Part shown: one piece after another, positions 27,652 to 35,592 of the stretch
Layout of the letters: every line of letters begins with the position of its first letter
How positions within the stretch are numbered: position 1 is the first letter of the stretch
Assembly (NCBI GenBank): GCA_022616195.1
Contig: JAKEFG010000008.1
Location: 1-48,976 of the forward strand
Source: Candidatus Wolfebacteria bacterium
Lineage (GTDB): Bacteria; Patescibacteriota; Minisyncoccia; Phycocordibacterales; EsbW-18
DNA length: 48,976 bases
Direction of reading: 5' to 3'
Made by a program: the position numbers and the translations under genes
The notes under the pieces: generated by a model
The model's input: the letters and a program-made list of their open reading frames with translations, nothing else
The model's database searches: none
Told to the model about the DNA's origin: nothing

Positions 27652-28092
27652 CTATAGCGGGACCACCGCTGATTCAGGAATCGGGTTGGTCTCCGCCCGG
27701 ACGACACCGCTATGGAGCGCGAGGTCAACGGGAAGCGCGAGTGCCTGTTCCGCGTTTACTGCCTCAACACTGTCTACGTTGCCGGTCACGGTGATGTATT
27801 GGTATCGAAGCGTACCGTCGCCGTCAACGTCTATCGTTGTGCTGGGAGCGATGTTGCCGCCGATGCCGCCAACGCCGAACACCTGTGCTTCGGTTGCAAG
27901 CGCCGCGCCGCTATCGAGCGCTACGCCGCTATTTGGTGCGCGGTCGGATGCCTGCACCATCGCCTCCTCTGCTGTTTGTGCCTCAACAGTTTTGACATCA
28001 CCTGTCGTAGCAACATACGTATATGTTGCTCCGTAGGACAACAGAGGCAGACCAAGCGCAACGGCAAGAGCAGTGAATATATACTTTTTCAT
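27652..28092 (-). CDS. Small secreted protein with internal duplication
   Basis: Signal peptide MKKYIFTALAVALGLPLLSYG; repeats YTYVATTGDVKTVEAQTAEEAMVQASDRAPNSGVA and YQYITVTGNVDSVEAVNAEQALALPVDLALHSGVV. Confidence 0.7.
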   Translation of the reverse strand: MKKYIFTALAVALGLPLLSYGATYTYVATTGDVKTVEAQTAEEAMVQASDRAPNSGVALDSGAALATEAQVFGVGGIGGNIAPSTTIDVDGDGTLRYQYITVTGNVDSVEAVNAEQALALPVDLALHSGVVRAETNPIPESAVVPL

Positions 28093-28251
28093 AGTGCTTG
28101 CTCTGTTACCTTGTAATCCACTTGAGAAGACGCATGCGCCGTGGGCGTTCTTACGCGCACGCGATGGCACGATAGAAATCCACTTGGTTTTTCCTTGTCT
28201 ACGGGGTTTTTCACCGCGTGGCTTCATGTAACCATCATCATTGGTGGCTCT

Positions 28252-28280
28252 TTGCGTTACTTCCCAAAGAGAGGTATCTT
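28252..28280 (+). promoter_or_regulatory. Promoter TTGCGT-N17-TATCTT, 6 nt from secD ATG
   Basis: Direct reading. Confidence 0.45.
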
Positions 28281-28286
28281 TTGTGT

Positions 28287-29651
28287 ATGTCAAAAGTGCG
28301 GATTACTGCGGTAATACTTCTTTTGGTCGGCATTGGTGTCGGCTATTTCGTCTATGCCTCGCAACGCTCGGAGGCGCGTTTTCCATTTCGCCTCGGCCTT
28401 GATCTCTCGGGCGGCACGCTTCTCACCTACCGCGCAGACGTATCGGACGTTCCGTCGGGCGAAGTGGACGATGCGATGAATACGCTCCGCGACGTCATTG
28501 AACGGCGTGTGAATCTCTTTGGCGTTGCCGAGCCAGTGGTGCAGACGGAGGAAGCGAGCATACTCTCGGGTGAGCGCGAGCATCGGCTTATCGTGGAGCT
28601 TCCGGGAGTAACCGATGTGGAAGAGGCGGTGCGGCAACTCGGTGAGACACCTCTTTTGGAGTTCAAACTTCTTGCTGAAAGCGTTTCAATGTCTGAAATA
28701 AGCGCGACGACAAGCATTGACGAACTCTTTGTCGCGACTGGTCTCACCGGACGATTTTTGAAACGGGCGACCCTGCAATTCGGCGACGGCTCGGGCGGCG
28801 GACTCGTCAGCCAACCAACGGTCGTGCTTGAGTTCAATGACGAAGGCACAAAACTTTTTGCAGACATCACTCGCGAACATGTGGGTGATATTCTCGCTAT
28901 TTTCCTTGATGGTACTCCTATCACGGAGCCGGTTATTCAGACTGAGATTCCTGATGGCACAGCGGTTATTACCGGGGACTTCACACCGAAGGAAGCACGC
29001 GACCTCGTGCGAAATCTCAACTTCGGCGCGCTTCCCGTGCCGGTGGAGCTCATCGGAACGCAAAGCATCGGTGCCTCGCTCGGGGGAGAAATCTTGCGGG
29101 CTGGAGTAACGGCAGGTCTCTGGGGTCTCATACTGGTCGCGATCTTTATGGTTATTTGGTATCGCCTGCCGGGACTCGTCTCTGTCCTTACGCTTGGCAT
29201 GTATGTTGTGGTTGTTCTTGCTCTTTTCAAACTTATTCCGGTAACGCTTACCGCCGCAGGTATCGCGGGCTTCATCCTATCCATCGGTATGGCGGTGGAC
29301 GCCAACGTGCTTATCTTTGAGCGTATGCGCGATGAACGTCGTCGCGGACACAATCTGGAGACCGCTGTACGCGAGGGGTTTGCCCGCGCGTGGCTCTCCA
29401 TCCGTGACGGCAACCTCTCAACACTTATCACCGCAGCAATCCTCTTTTGGTTCGGCACCTCGCTCATTCAGGGCTTTGCGCTCACGCTCGGTATTGGCGT
29501 CTTGGTGAGTATGGTGACGGCGATTACCGCAACGCGTCTTTTCCTGCTCGCGCTCGTGCCCAAGGAACCGGGAGGGGTCGCCGGCGCGCTCTTTGAGGCT
29601 GGTTTTGGCAGGAGTGCACAAAAGGCTGAGGCGGGAGAGCAAAACGTATGA
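28287..29651 (+). CDS. secD: Protein translocase subunit SecD
   Basis: FPFRLGLDLSGGTLLTYRAD, VIERRVNLFGVAEPVVQTE, SIGMAVDANVLIFERMRDE. Confidence 0.95.
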   Translation: MSKVRITAVILLLVGIGVGYFVYASQRSEARFPFRLGLDLSGGTLLTYRADVSDVPSGEVDDAMNTLRDVIERRVNLFGVAEPVVQTEEASILSGEREHRLIVELPGVTDVEEAVRQLGETPLLEFKLLAESVSMSEISATTSIDELFVATGLTGRFLKRATLQFGDGSGGGLVSQPTVVLEFNDEGTKLFADITREHVGDILAIFLDGTPITEPVIQTEIPDGTAVITGDFTPKEARDLVRNLNFGALPVPVELIGTQSIGASLGGEILRAGVTAGLWGLILVAIFMVIWYRLPGLVSVLTLGMYVVVVLALFKLIPVTLTAAGIAGFILSIGMAVDANVLIFERMRDERRRGHNLETAVREGFARAWLSIRDGNLSTLITAAILFWFGTSLIQGFALTLGIGVLVSMVTAITATRLFLLALVPKEPGGVAGALFEAGFGRSAQKAEAGEQNV

Positions 29652-30550
29652 ACGTCATAGCACACAAGAAACTGTTTCTTATCATAAGTGGCGTTTTGGT
29701 TGTGGTGTCACTTCTTGCGGTGGCGGTGTTTGGTTTGCGGCTGGGTATTGATTTTACCGGTGGCTCCGTTGTGGAAGTAAGCTATTCCGCGGGGCGCCCA
29801 CCGGTTGAAGAGATTGAAAACAACCTCACGGCGCTTGACGTCGGCACATTCTCACTCCGGCTTGCGGGAGAAGAGGGTATAATCCTCCGTACGCGTACGC
29901 TCTCCGAAGACGAGCACCAACTGCTCCTCACCGTCCTCTCAAGTAACGGCACCCATCAGATTATAGAAGAACGATTTAACACTGTCGGTCCTACCATCGG
30001 CACAGAGCTTCGCCGCAAGGCAATTCAGTCGCTCATCATTGTGATCATTGCAACTGTTCTCTTTATTGCTTTTACGTTCCGCAAGGTATCCAAACCTGTT
30101 TCGTCGTGGAAGTACGGACTCATTGCAATTGCCGCCCTGATTCATGACATTGCCATTCCGGCGGGCGTGTTCGCAATTCTCGGGCGCTTTGCCGGGTTTG
30201 AGGTTGACTCGCTTTTTGTAACAGCACTTTTGGTCATTCTCGGGTACTCGGTGAACGATACTATTGTCATCTTTGATCGTATCCGCGAGAATCTGCGTCT
30301 CAAAACAGAGCGGCATCTTACCGGCGAGACGTTTGCCGAGACGGTAGGGAAGAGCTTGTCGGAGACCTATGCCCGCTCGTTCAATACGTCCCTCACGGTT
30401 GCCATTGTGCTCCTCGCCCTCTTTTTCCTTGGTGGAAGTACGTTACACAACTTCACTCTCACCCTTCTGATTGGTGTTATTGCCGGTACGTACAGCTCTA
30501 TATTTCTGGCGTCACCACTACTGGTACTGTGGGCTCCTAAATCTGAATAA
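29648..30550 (+). CDS. secF: Protein translocase subunit SecF
   Basis: LGIDFTGGSVVEVSY, IFDRIRENLR, LFFLGGSTLHNFTLTLLIGVIAGTYSSIFLASPLLVLW. Confidence 0.95.
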   Translation: MNVIAHKKLFLIISGVLVVVSLLAVAVFGLRLGIDFTGGSVVEVSYSAGRPPVEEIENNLTALDVGTFSLRLAGEEGIILRTRTLSEDEHQLLLTVLSSNGTHQIIEERFNTVGPTIGTELRRKAIQSLIIVIIATVLFIAFTFRKVSKPVSSWKYGLIAIAALIHDIAIPAGVFAILGRFAGFEVDSLFVTALLVILGYSVNDTIVIFDRIRENLRLKTERHLTGETFAETVGKSLSETYARSFNTSLTVAIVLLALFFLGGSTLHNFTLTLLIGVIAGTYSSIFLASPLLVLWAPKSE

Positions 30551-30602
30551 ATGCTCCGTAACCACTTCTCACCCCGTAGTAAGCTTTGCTTTACTGCGGG
30601 GT

Positions 30603-30665
30603 TCCTCGATTTTTCTCGCCTCACCTTTGCTGGTGCTCTGGGCCCCAGAGGACAAATTAACGTAG
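30603..30665 (+). pseudogene. Second copy of the SecF C-terminal tail (remnant)
   Basis: Encodes SSIFLASPLLVLWAP (30603-30647), identical to SecF residues encoded by 30494-30538 but about 71% identical in nucleotides. Confidence 0.75.
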
Positions 30666-30708
30666 TTCTTGCACTTTTGACCTGGGTCGGGTACGATGTT
30701 CTCATCGC

Positions 30709-30725
30709 CCCCGAAGGGGTTTTTT
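30709..30725 (+). terminator. Short intrinsic terminator-like hairpin just upstream of secE
   Basis: CCCC-GAA-GGGG-TTTTTT. Confidence 0.6.
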
Positions 30726-30734
30726 AGTACCGAT

Positions 30735-30917
30735 ATGTCACGATTCATCACTTATCTTAGGGAGACGCGCGGTGAGCTCAAACATGTTTCATGGCCGACA
30801 CGCCGTCAGGCACTCGTTTTTACGGTCGTGGTGATTATTGTGTCGCTTGCGACTGCGGCGTATCTTGGCCTCTTTGACTACATTTTTGAGAAATTGCTCC
30901 AAGCATTCATAATATAA
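30735..30917 (+). CDS. secE: Preprotein translocase subunit SecE
   Basis: MSRFITYLRETRGELKHVSWPTRRQALVFTVVVIIVSLATAAYLGLFDYIF. Confidence 0.93.
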   Translation: MSRFITYLRETRGELKHVSWPTRRQALVFTVVVIIVSLATAAYLGLFDYIFEKLLQAFII

Positions 30918-31011
30918 ATCCCAATATCCGAATGCAGGCGAATCTACCAGTCGCTACAAATAACCCGAGAACGATTTGCAGACATTCGCAGATTAGAGTG
31001 GATTTGTAGAT

Positions 31012-31017
31012 TAGTAT
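31012..31017 (+). promoter_or_regulatory. -10-like TAGTAT, 7 nt from nusG ATG
   Basis: GATTAGTATTACACGCATG. Confidence 0.45.
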
Positions 31018-31024
31018 TACACGC

Positions 31025-31570
31025 ATGACGAAACAGCAGGCAGACGGAGAACGGCACTGGTACGCCATTCACACATATTCAGGATATGAGGATGCGGTCG
31101 CGCGCAATCTGAAACAGCGCGTGGAATCGCTTGGCATGGAAGATCGCATTTTCAATGTGATTGTGCCGACTGAAAAAAAGATAAAGGTGAAGCGTGGAAA
31201 GCGTGTTGAAGAAGAGGAAAAAATCTATCCAGGCTATGTGCTTGTGGATATGATTGTTACCGATGACTCATGGTATGTGGTGCGCAACACGCCACGGGTG
31301 ACCGGGTTCGTTGGAAGCGGGGTACACCCGGTGCCCCTGAAAGAAGATGAAGTGGCGATGCTCTTCGGACGTATGAATGCAGAGACACCAAAACACACTA
31401 TTGATCTTGAACTTGACGATGCCGTCATGATTATTGACGGACCATTCAAGGAGTTTGAGGGGAAGGTCTCTGAGGTTGACGAGGAACGTGGAAAGGTTAA
31501 AGTACTCGTGTCCATGTTTGGGCGAGAAACACCCGTTGAATTAGATTTTCTCCAAGTGAAAAAAATCTAA
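31025..31570 (+). CDS. nusG: Transcription termination/antitermination protein NusG
   Basis: HWYAIHTYSGYEDAVARNLKQRVE, YPGYVLVDM, VRNTPRVTGFVG, C-terminal KOW-like segment. Confidence 0.96.
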   Translation: MTKQQADGERHWYAIHTYSGYEDAVARNLKQRVESLGMEDRIFNVIVPTEKKIKVKRGKRVEEEEKIYPGYVLVDMIVTDDSWYVVRNTPRVTGFVGSGVHPVPLKEDEVAMLFGRMNAETPKHTIDLELDDAVMIIDGPFKEFEGKVSEVDEERGKVKVLVSMFGRETPVELDFLQVKKI

Positions 31571-31641
31571 TTCAACAGCATTTAGAGATTAGGCCCTAGG
31601 CGCTAGCTAGAGCCTAAAACCTAGAGCCCAATAACTAAACC

Positions 31642-32064
31642 ATGGCTAAGAAAATCCAAAGAACATTGAAGCTGCAGATTCCCGCTGGACAAGCAACGCC
31701 CGCGCCGCCGCTTGGCCCAACACTCGGTCAGGTGGGGGTGAACATTGGTGAATTCGTAAACCAGTTTAACGAGAAGACTCGTGAGATGACGGGAAATCTT
31801 GTATCGGTGGTACTCATCATCTACGAGGACCGCAGTTTTTCATTTGAGGTGAAGGGTTCCCCTGCGTCATTTCTGATTAAGAAGGCACTGAAGCTTGAGA
31901 AAGGCTCAGGCACACCAAACACGAACAAGGTGGGCAAGCTCACTAAAGCACAAGTGCGAGAAATCGCCGAAGAGAAAATGGCTGATTTGAATGCTGATAC
32001 GATTGAAGCGGCGGAGCGAATTATTGCAGGGACGGCCAGGAGCATGGGTGTCGAAATCAAATAG
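31642..32064 (+). CDS. rplK: 50S ribosomal protein L11
   Basis: [45 protein letters not shown]. Confidence 0.97.
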   Translation: MAKKIQRTLKLQIPAGQATPAPPLGPTLGQVGVNIGEFVNQFNEKTREMTGNLVSVVLIIYEDRSFSFEVKGSPASFLIKKALKLEKGSGTPNTNKVGKLTKAQVREIAEEKMADLNADTIEAAERIIAGTARSMGVEIK

Positions 32065-32077
32065 GGTCAATAGCTAA

Positions 32078-32104
32078 ATCAATCTCACTTCTAGTGAGAT
32101 TGAT
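32078..32104. terminator. 12-bp stem hairpin downstream of rplK
   Basis: ATCAATCTCACT-TCT-AGTGAGATTGAT. Confidence 0.5.
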
Positions 32105-32110
32105 CGCTCG

Positions 32111-32129
32111 AACACACGGAGTGTGTTTT
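32111..32129 (+). terminator. 7-bp stem hairpin downstream of rplK
   Basis: AACACAC-GGA-GTGTGTT-TT. Confidence 0.4.
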
Positions 32130-32164
32130 GGGGTGTGGAAAGTAAATAGGATATAGAAAGCGTG

Positions 32165-32198
32165 AACGGCACGAAGCGACTCGTCGCTTCGTGCCGTT
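32165..32198. terminator. 15-bp perfect-stem hairpin between convergent rplK and thyA
   Basis: AACGGCACGAAGCGA-CTCG-TCGCTTCGTGCCGTT. Confidence 0.65.
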
Positions 32199-32209
32199 TG
32201 TCAACCAAC

Positions 32210-33052
32210 CTACACTTGAAACGGTGCCTTGATTGCCGGATGGTGCTGGTATCCCTCCAGTCTAATGTCGCTGATTCCGAATTTGTTGATGTCGTTGATG
32301 GTGGGGTTGAGCCAGAGCTGCGGGAGTGGCATCGGTTCGCGAGTGAGTTGTTCGCGGACCGCCTTGAAGTGCGGGTGGTAGATGTGAGCATCATCCAGGC
32401 TAATGACGAACTGGTGTGGTTCCATGTTGACTACTTGGGCGACCATTGAGAGCAAGAGCGCGTAGCTCGCGATGTTGAACGGCACGCCGTGGAACATGTC
32501 GCAACTTCGCTGGACCATGTGCATGGACAGACGTCCCTTGGCAACGAAGAAGTGGAAGAACACGTGGCACGGAGGGAGTGCCATCTCCTCGGTTTCTCCG
32601 GGGTTGAACGCGGTTACCATGATGCGACGGTTATATGGGTTGGTTTGGAGTTCGTTGATTGCCCATGCGAACTGGTCGAACGAGGTTCCGTCCGGTCTCC
32701 GCCAGTCCCGCCACTGGGCCCCGTAAATACGTCCAAGGTCGCCGGGGAATCGGGAACGATTCGCCCAGTAATCGGCCTTGGCATTGGCAGTCCAGATGGT
32801 CTCGTTTTTGCCGACGAGTTCTTGTAGCGCTGTATCATCCATGCGACCTTCGCGGGTCGGTCCCTTGAGGAACCACAGAAGTTCCGCCACGACCTGATTG
32901 AAAGCGAGTTTCTTTGTGGTGACGGCGGGGAACCCGTGTTGGAGGTTGAAACGAAGCTGCTCTACCCACAACACTCGTGTGTACCCGTTACGACCCTCTC
33001 GGTCGACACCCGACTCCATGATCCGGTGAAGTGAATCCAGATATTGGCGCAT
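32210..33052 (-). CDS. thyA: Thymidylate synthase
   Basis: GRIYGAQWRDWRRPDG, LPPCHVFFHFFV, LSMHMVQRSCDMFHGVPFNIASYALL; SD-like AAAGGA upstream. Confidence 0.97.
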   Translation of the reverse strand: MRQYLDSLHRIMESGVDREGRNGYTRVLWVEQLRFNLQHGFPAVTTKKLAFNQVVAELLWFLKGPTREGRMDDTALQELVGKNETIWTANAKADYWANRSRFPGDLGRIYGAQWRDWRRPDGTSFDQFAWAINELQTNPYNRRIMVTAFNPGETEEMALPPCHVFFHFFVAKGRLSMHMVQRSCDMFHGVPFNIASYALLLSMVAQVVNMEPHQFVISLDDAHIYHPHFKAVREQLTREPMPLPQLWLNPTINDINKFGISDIRLEGYQHHPAIKAPFQV

Positions 33053-33144
33053 CGCGATTCCTTTCCTATGGTTAGCCCTAAGGCTGGTTGACTAGGTACT
33101 GACTTCTGGAGCAATGCTACGATTTTTGGAAGGCGAGGTCAATC

Positions 33145-33173
33145 TTGAGGGATGTCCGGTTTAGTGTCATACT
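33145..33173 (+). promoter_or_regulatory. Promoter TTGAGG-N17-CATACT, 6 nt from tmk ATG
   Basis: Direct reading. Confidence 0.55.
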
Positions 33174-33179
33174 GTGTCC

Positions 33180-33785
33180 ATGTCTTTTATTGTTTTTGAG
33201 GGGGGAGAGGGCGCTGGCAAAAGTACATGCATACACCGTCTTAGAGAGTTGCTTCCCAAGGATACATTTGTGTTCACACGAGAGCCCGGAGGCAGTACCC
33301 ATGCGGAGCAGGTGAGGAATATTGTTGTTGGCTCACCTTTTACTGTCTTGGAACAACTGCTTTTTATGGAAGTCAGCCGCGCGATTCATCTCCGCGAAAC
33401 AATCAAACCTGCTCTTGAAGCCGGCCTGCATGTCGTCTGCGACAGGTTTTCGGCATCCACATTTGCCTATCAAATTACCGCTGACCACCAAGGCAAGGAT
33501 CTTGAGGATTTATTTCACACGCTTGAGGAAGAGATTGTTGGGGGGACACGACCGAATCTTTGGGTTGATTTTGTCGTTGACCCAAGCGAGGGCATGGCGC
33601 GTAAACAACGCTCGGGAGATGCACTGAACATCTTTGATAAACATAAATTGGACTATCACATAAGAGTTCGTAAAGGACTTGATATGTATCTTGCTGATAA
33701 GCCCGTGAAGCGCGTTGATGCGAGCCGGCCTCCTGAGGAGCTTGCTCAGAATGTTTTAGCTCTCATACAGAGAGAGATACAATAG
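33180..33785 (+). CDS. tmk: Thymidylate kinase (dTMP kinase)
   Basis: FIVFEGGEGAGKSTCIHRLRELL, FTREPGGSTHAEQVRNIV, CDRFSASTFAYQ. Confidence 0.93.
   Translation: MSFIVFEGGEGAGKSTCIHRLRELLPKDTFVFTREPGGSTHAEQVRNIVVGSPFTVLEQLLFMEVSRAIHLRETIKPALEAGLHVVCDRFSASTFAYQITADHQGKDLEDLFHTLEEEIVGGTRPNLWVDFVVDPSEGMARKQRSGDALNIFDKHKLDYHIRVRKGLDMYLADKPVKRVDASRPPEELAQNVLALIQREIQ
33778..33783 (+). promoter_or_regulatory. -10 TACAAT, 8 nt from argS ATG
   Basis: GAGATACAATAGAGATACATG. Confidence 0.5.
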
Positions 33786-33791
33786 AGATAC

Positions 33792-35453
33792 ATGATTCGC
33801 GAAAGGCTTACAGATGCAATAGCAAAGGCACTTAAATCGCTCGGCATCGAGACGGGAGAGTTTGTTGTAGAACATCCGGCGGACCTGTCGCACGGGGATT
33901 ATTCAACGAATGCGGCGATGGTCGCGGCCAAAGCAACCGGCTCTAATTCGCGCGAATGGGCGAATAAGATCGTTGTCGAGCTTGAGAAACATAAACCGGA
34001 CGGCGTTGCCAGAATTGATATCGCGGGACCGGGTTTCATCAACTTCCATCTCTCGCGCGAGTTTTTTGCCGAGCGCGTCGGGGAAATTGTCAGGGTAAGC
34101 AGCGCGTACGGTAAAAACGACTCGCTCAAGGGGCAGAAAGTGATGGTGGAATACACCGATCCCAATCCATTCAAGGAGTTTCATATCGGACACTTAATGA
34201 GTAACGCCATTGGTGAGTCACTCTCGCGGCTCGTGGAGGCATCCAGTGCGGAAACAAAGCGCGTGTGCTATCAGGGTGACGTTGGCATGCACGTCGCAAA
34301 GGCGCTCTGGGGGAAGATGCACAAGCCGAACGCATCATGGGGAGAGGCGTATGCCATCGGCGCGCAAGAATACGACAAGCGCAAAGAAGACATTGACTCA
34401 CTCAACAAAAAAATCTACGAGCGGAGCGATAAAAACATCAACGCGCTCTACGACGAAGGAAAACAGGCAACACTTGCTGTGTTTGAAAATCTCTACGCAG
34501 TACTCGGAACAACATTTGACCACTACTTTTTTGAGACCGAGGCGGCCCCGGTGGGCAAGAAGATAGTTGAAGACGCTGTCGGTAAGGTATTTGAGGAAAG
34601 TAACGACGCTGTCGTGTTCAAGGGCGAGAAGTATGGGCTTCATACTCGCGTCTTTCTCAACTCGCAGGGCATTCCGACCTACGAAGCGAAGGAACTCGCG
34701 CTCGCCAAACTTAAATACGACTGGTTTCCCTACGATACCTCCATTGTCGTCACCGGGAACGAGATTAACGAATACTTCAGAGTGCTTCTCGCCGCTATGC
34801 GTGAAGTGTTTCCGGAGCTTGCGGCAAAAACAAAACACATCTCACACGGCATGCTCCGCTTGCCGAGCGGAAAAATGTCCTCACGGAAAGGCAACGTGAT
34901 TACCGCGCTGTCACTTATTGAAGAGGTGAAGGATCGTGTGCGCGAGAAGATGGAGGAACCCGACGAAACAATTGCCGAGCAAGTTGCCATTGCCGCCATC
35001 AAGTACTCAATCCTAAAGCAGGCGCCGGGCAAAGATATCACCTTTGATTTTGACAAATCGTTGTCGTTTGAGGGTGACTCCGGCCCGTATCTGCAATACA
35101 CCGCCGTGCGTGCGCGGTCGGTGCTTGAAAAAGGAAAAGCGGAGCAAGTTCCCACTTGGGAGTCGGATTCCCAAGTGAAGGGAGAGGTGCCAGAACAGGT
35201 AACGGAGACCGAGCGCCTGCTCTATCGGTTTCCCGAGGTGGTAGAGGAAGCGCTCACAATGTACGCACCCCAACAGGTCGTGCACTATTTGACGGCGCTT
35301 GCCGGCAGTTTCAATACGTTCTACGCCAAGGAAAAAATTGCAGATGCCAAAGACCCGCGGTCGCCGTACAAACTCGCGCTCACCCGTGCCACTGCCACTG
35401 TGCTTGCAAACGGTCTGTGGCTTCTTGGTATTGTTGTTCCAACAAAGATGTAA
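33792..35453 (+). CDS. argS: Arginine--tRNA ligase
   Basis: VEYTDPNPFKEFHIGHLMSNAIGESLSRL, LRLPSGKMSSRKGN, DPRSPYKLALTRATATVLANGLWLLGI. Confidence 0.96.
   Translation: MIRERLTDAIAKALKSLGIETGEFVVEHPADLSHGDYSTNAAMVAAKATGSNSREWANKIVVELEKHKPDGVARIDIAGPGFINFHLSREFFAERVGEIVRVSSAYGKNDSLKGQKVMVEYTDPNPFKEFHIGHLMSNAIGESLSRLVEASSAETKRVCYQGDVGMHVAKALWGKMHKPNASWGEAYAIGAQEYDKRKEDIDSLNKKIYERSDKNINALYDEGKQATLAVFENLYAVLGTTFDHYFFETEAAPVGKKIVEDAVGKVFEESNDAVVFKGEKYGLHTRVFLNSQGIPTYEAKELALAKLKYDWFPYDTSIVVTGNEINEYFRVLLAAMREVFPELAAKTKHISHGMLRLPSGKMSSRKGNVITALSLIEEVKDRVREKMEEPDETIAEQVAIAAIKYSILKQAPGKDITFDFDKSLSFEGDSGPYLQYTAVRARSVLEKGKAEQVPTWESDSQVKGEVPEQVTETERLLYRFPEVVEEALTMYAPQQVVHYLTALAGSFNTFYAKEKIADAKDPRSPYKLALTRATATVLANGLWLLGIVVPTKM
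35153..35177. repeat. Hairpin (9-bp stem) inside argS
   Basis: CACTTGGGA-GTCGGAT-TCCCAAGTG. Confidence 0.85.
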
Positions 35454-35592
35454 GCGTCCTTGCTTCCTCGCACACACTCGCCCGCAAGCAGAAATCCCCA
35501 TTGTTTCCGCAGGTTGGCTGGTATAATCAGGCGCATAGACAGCATGTGGTTTTCGGACGCCACAGCGCCTTTTGGTTTCCGGTCTATGGGGC

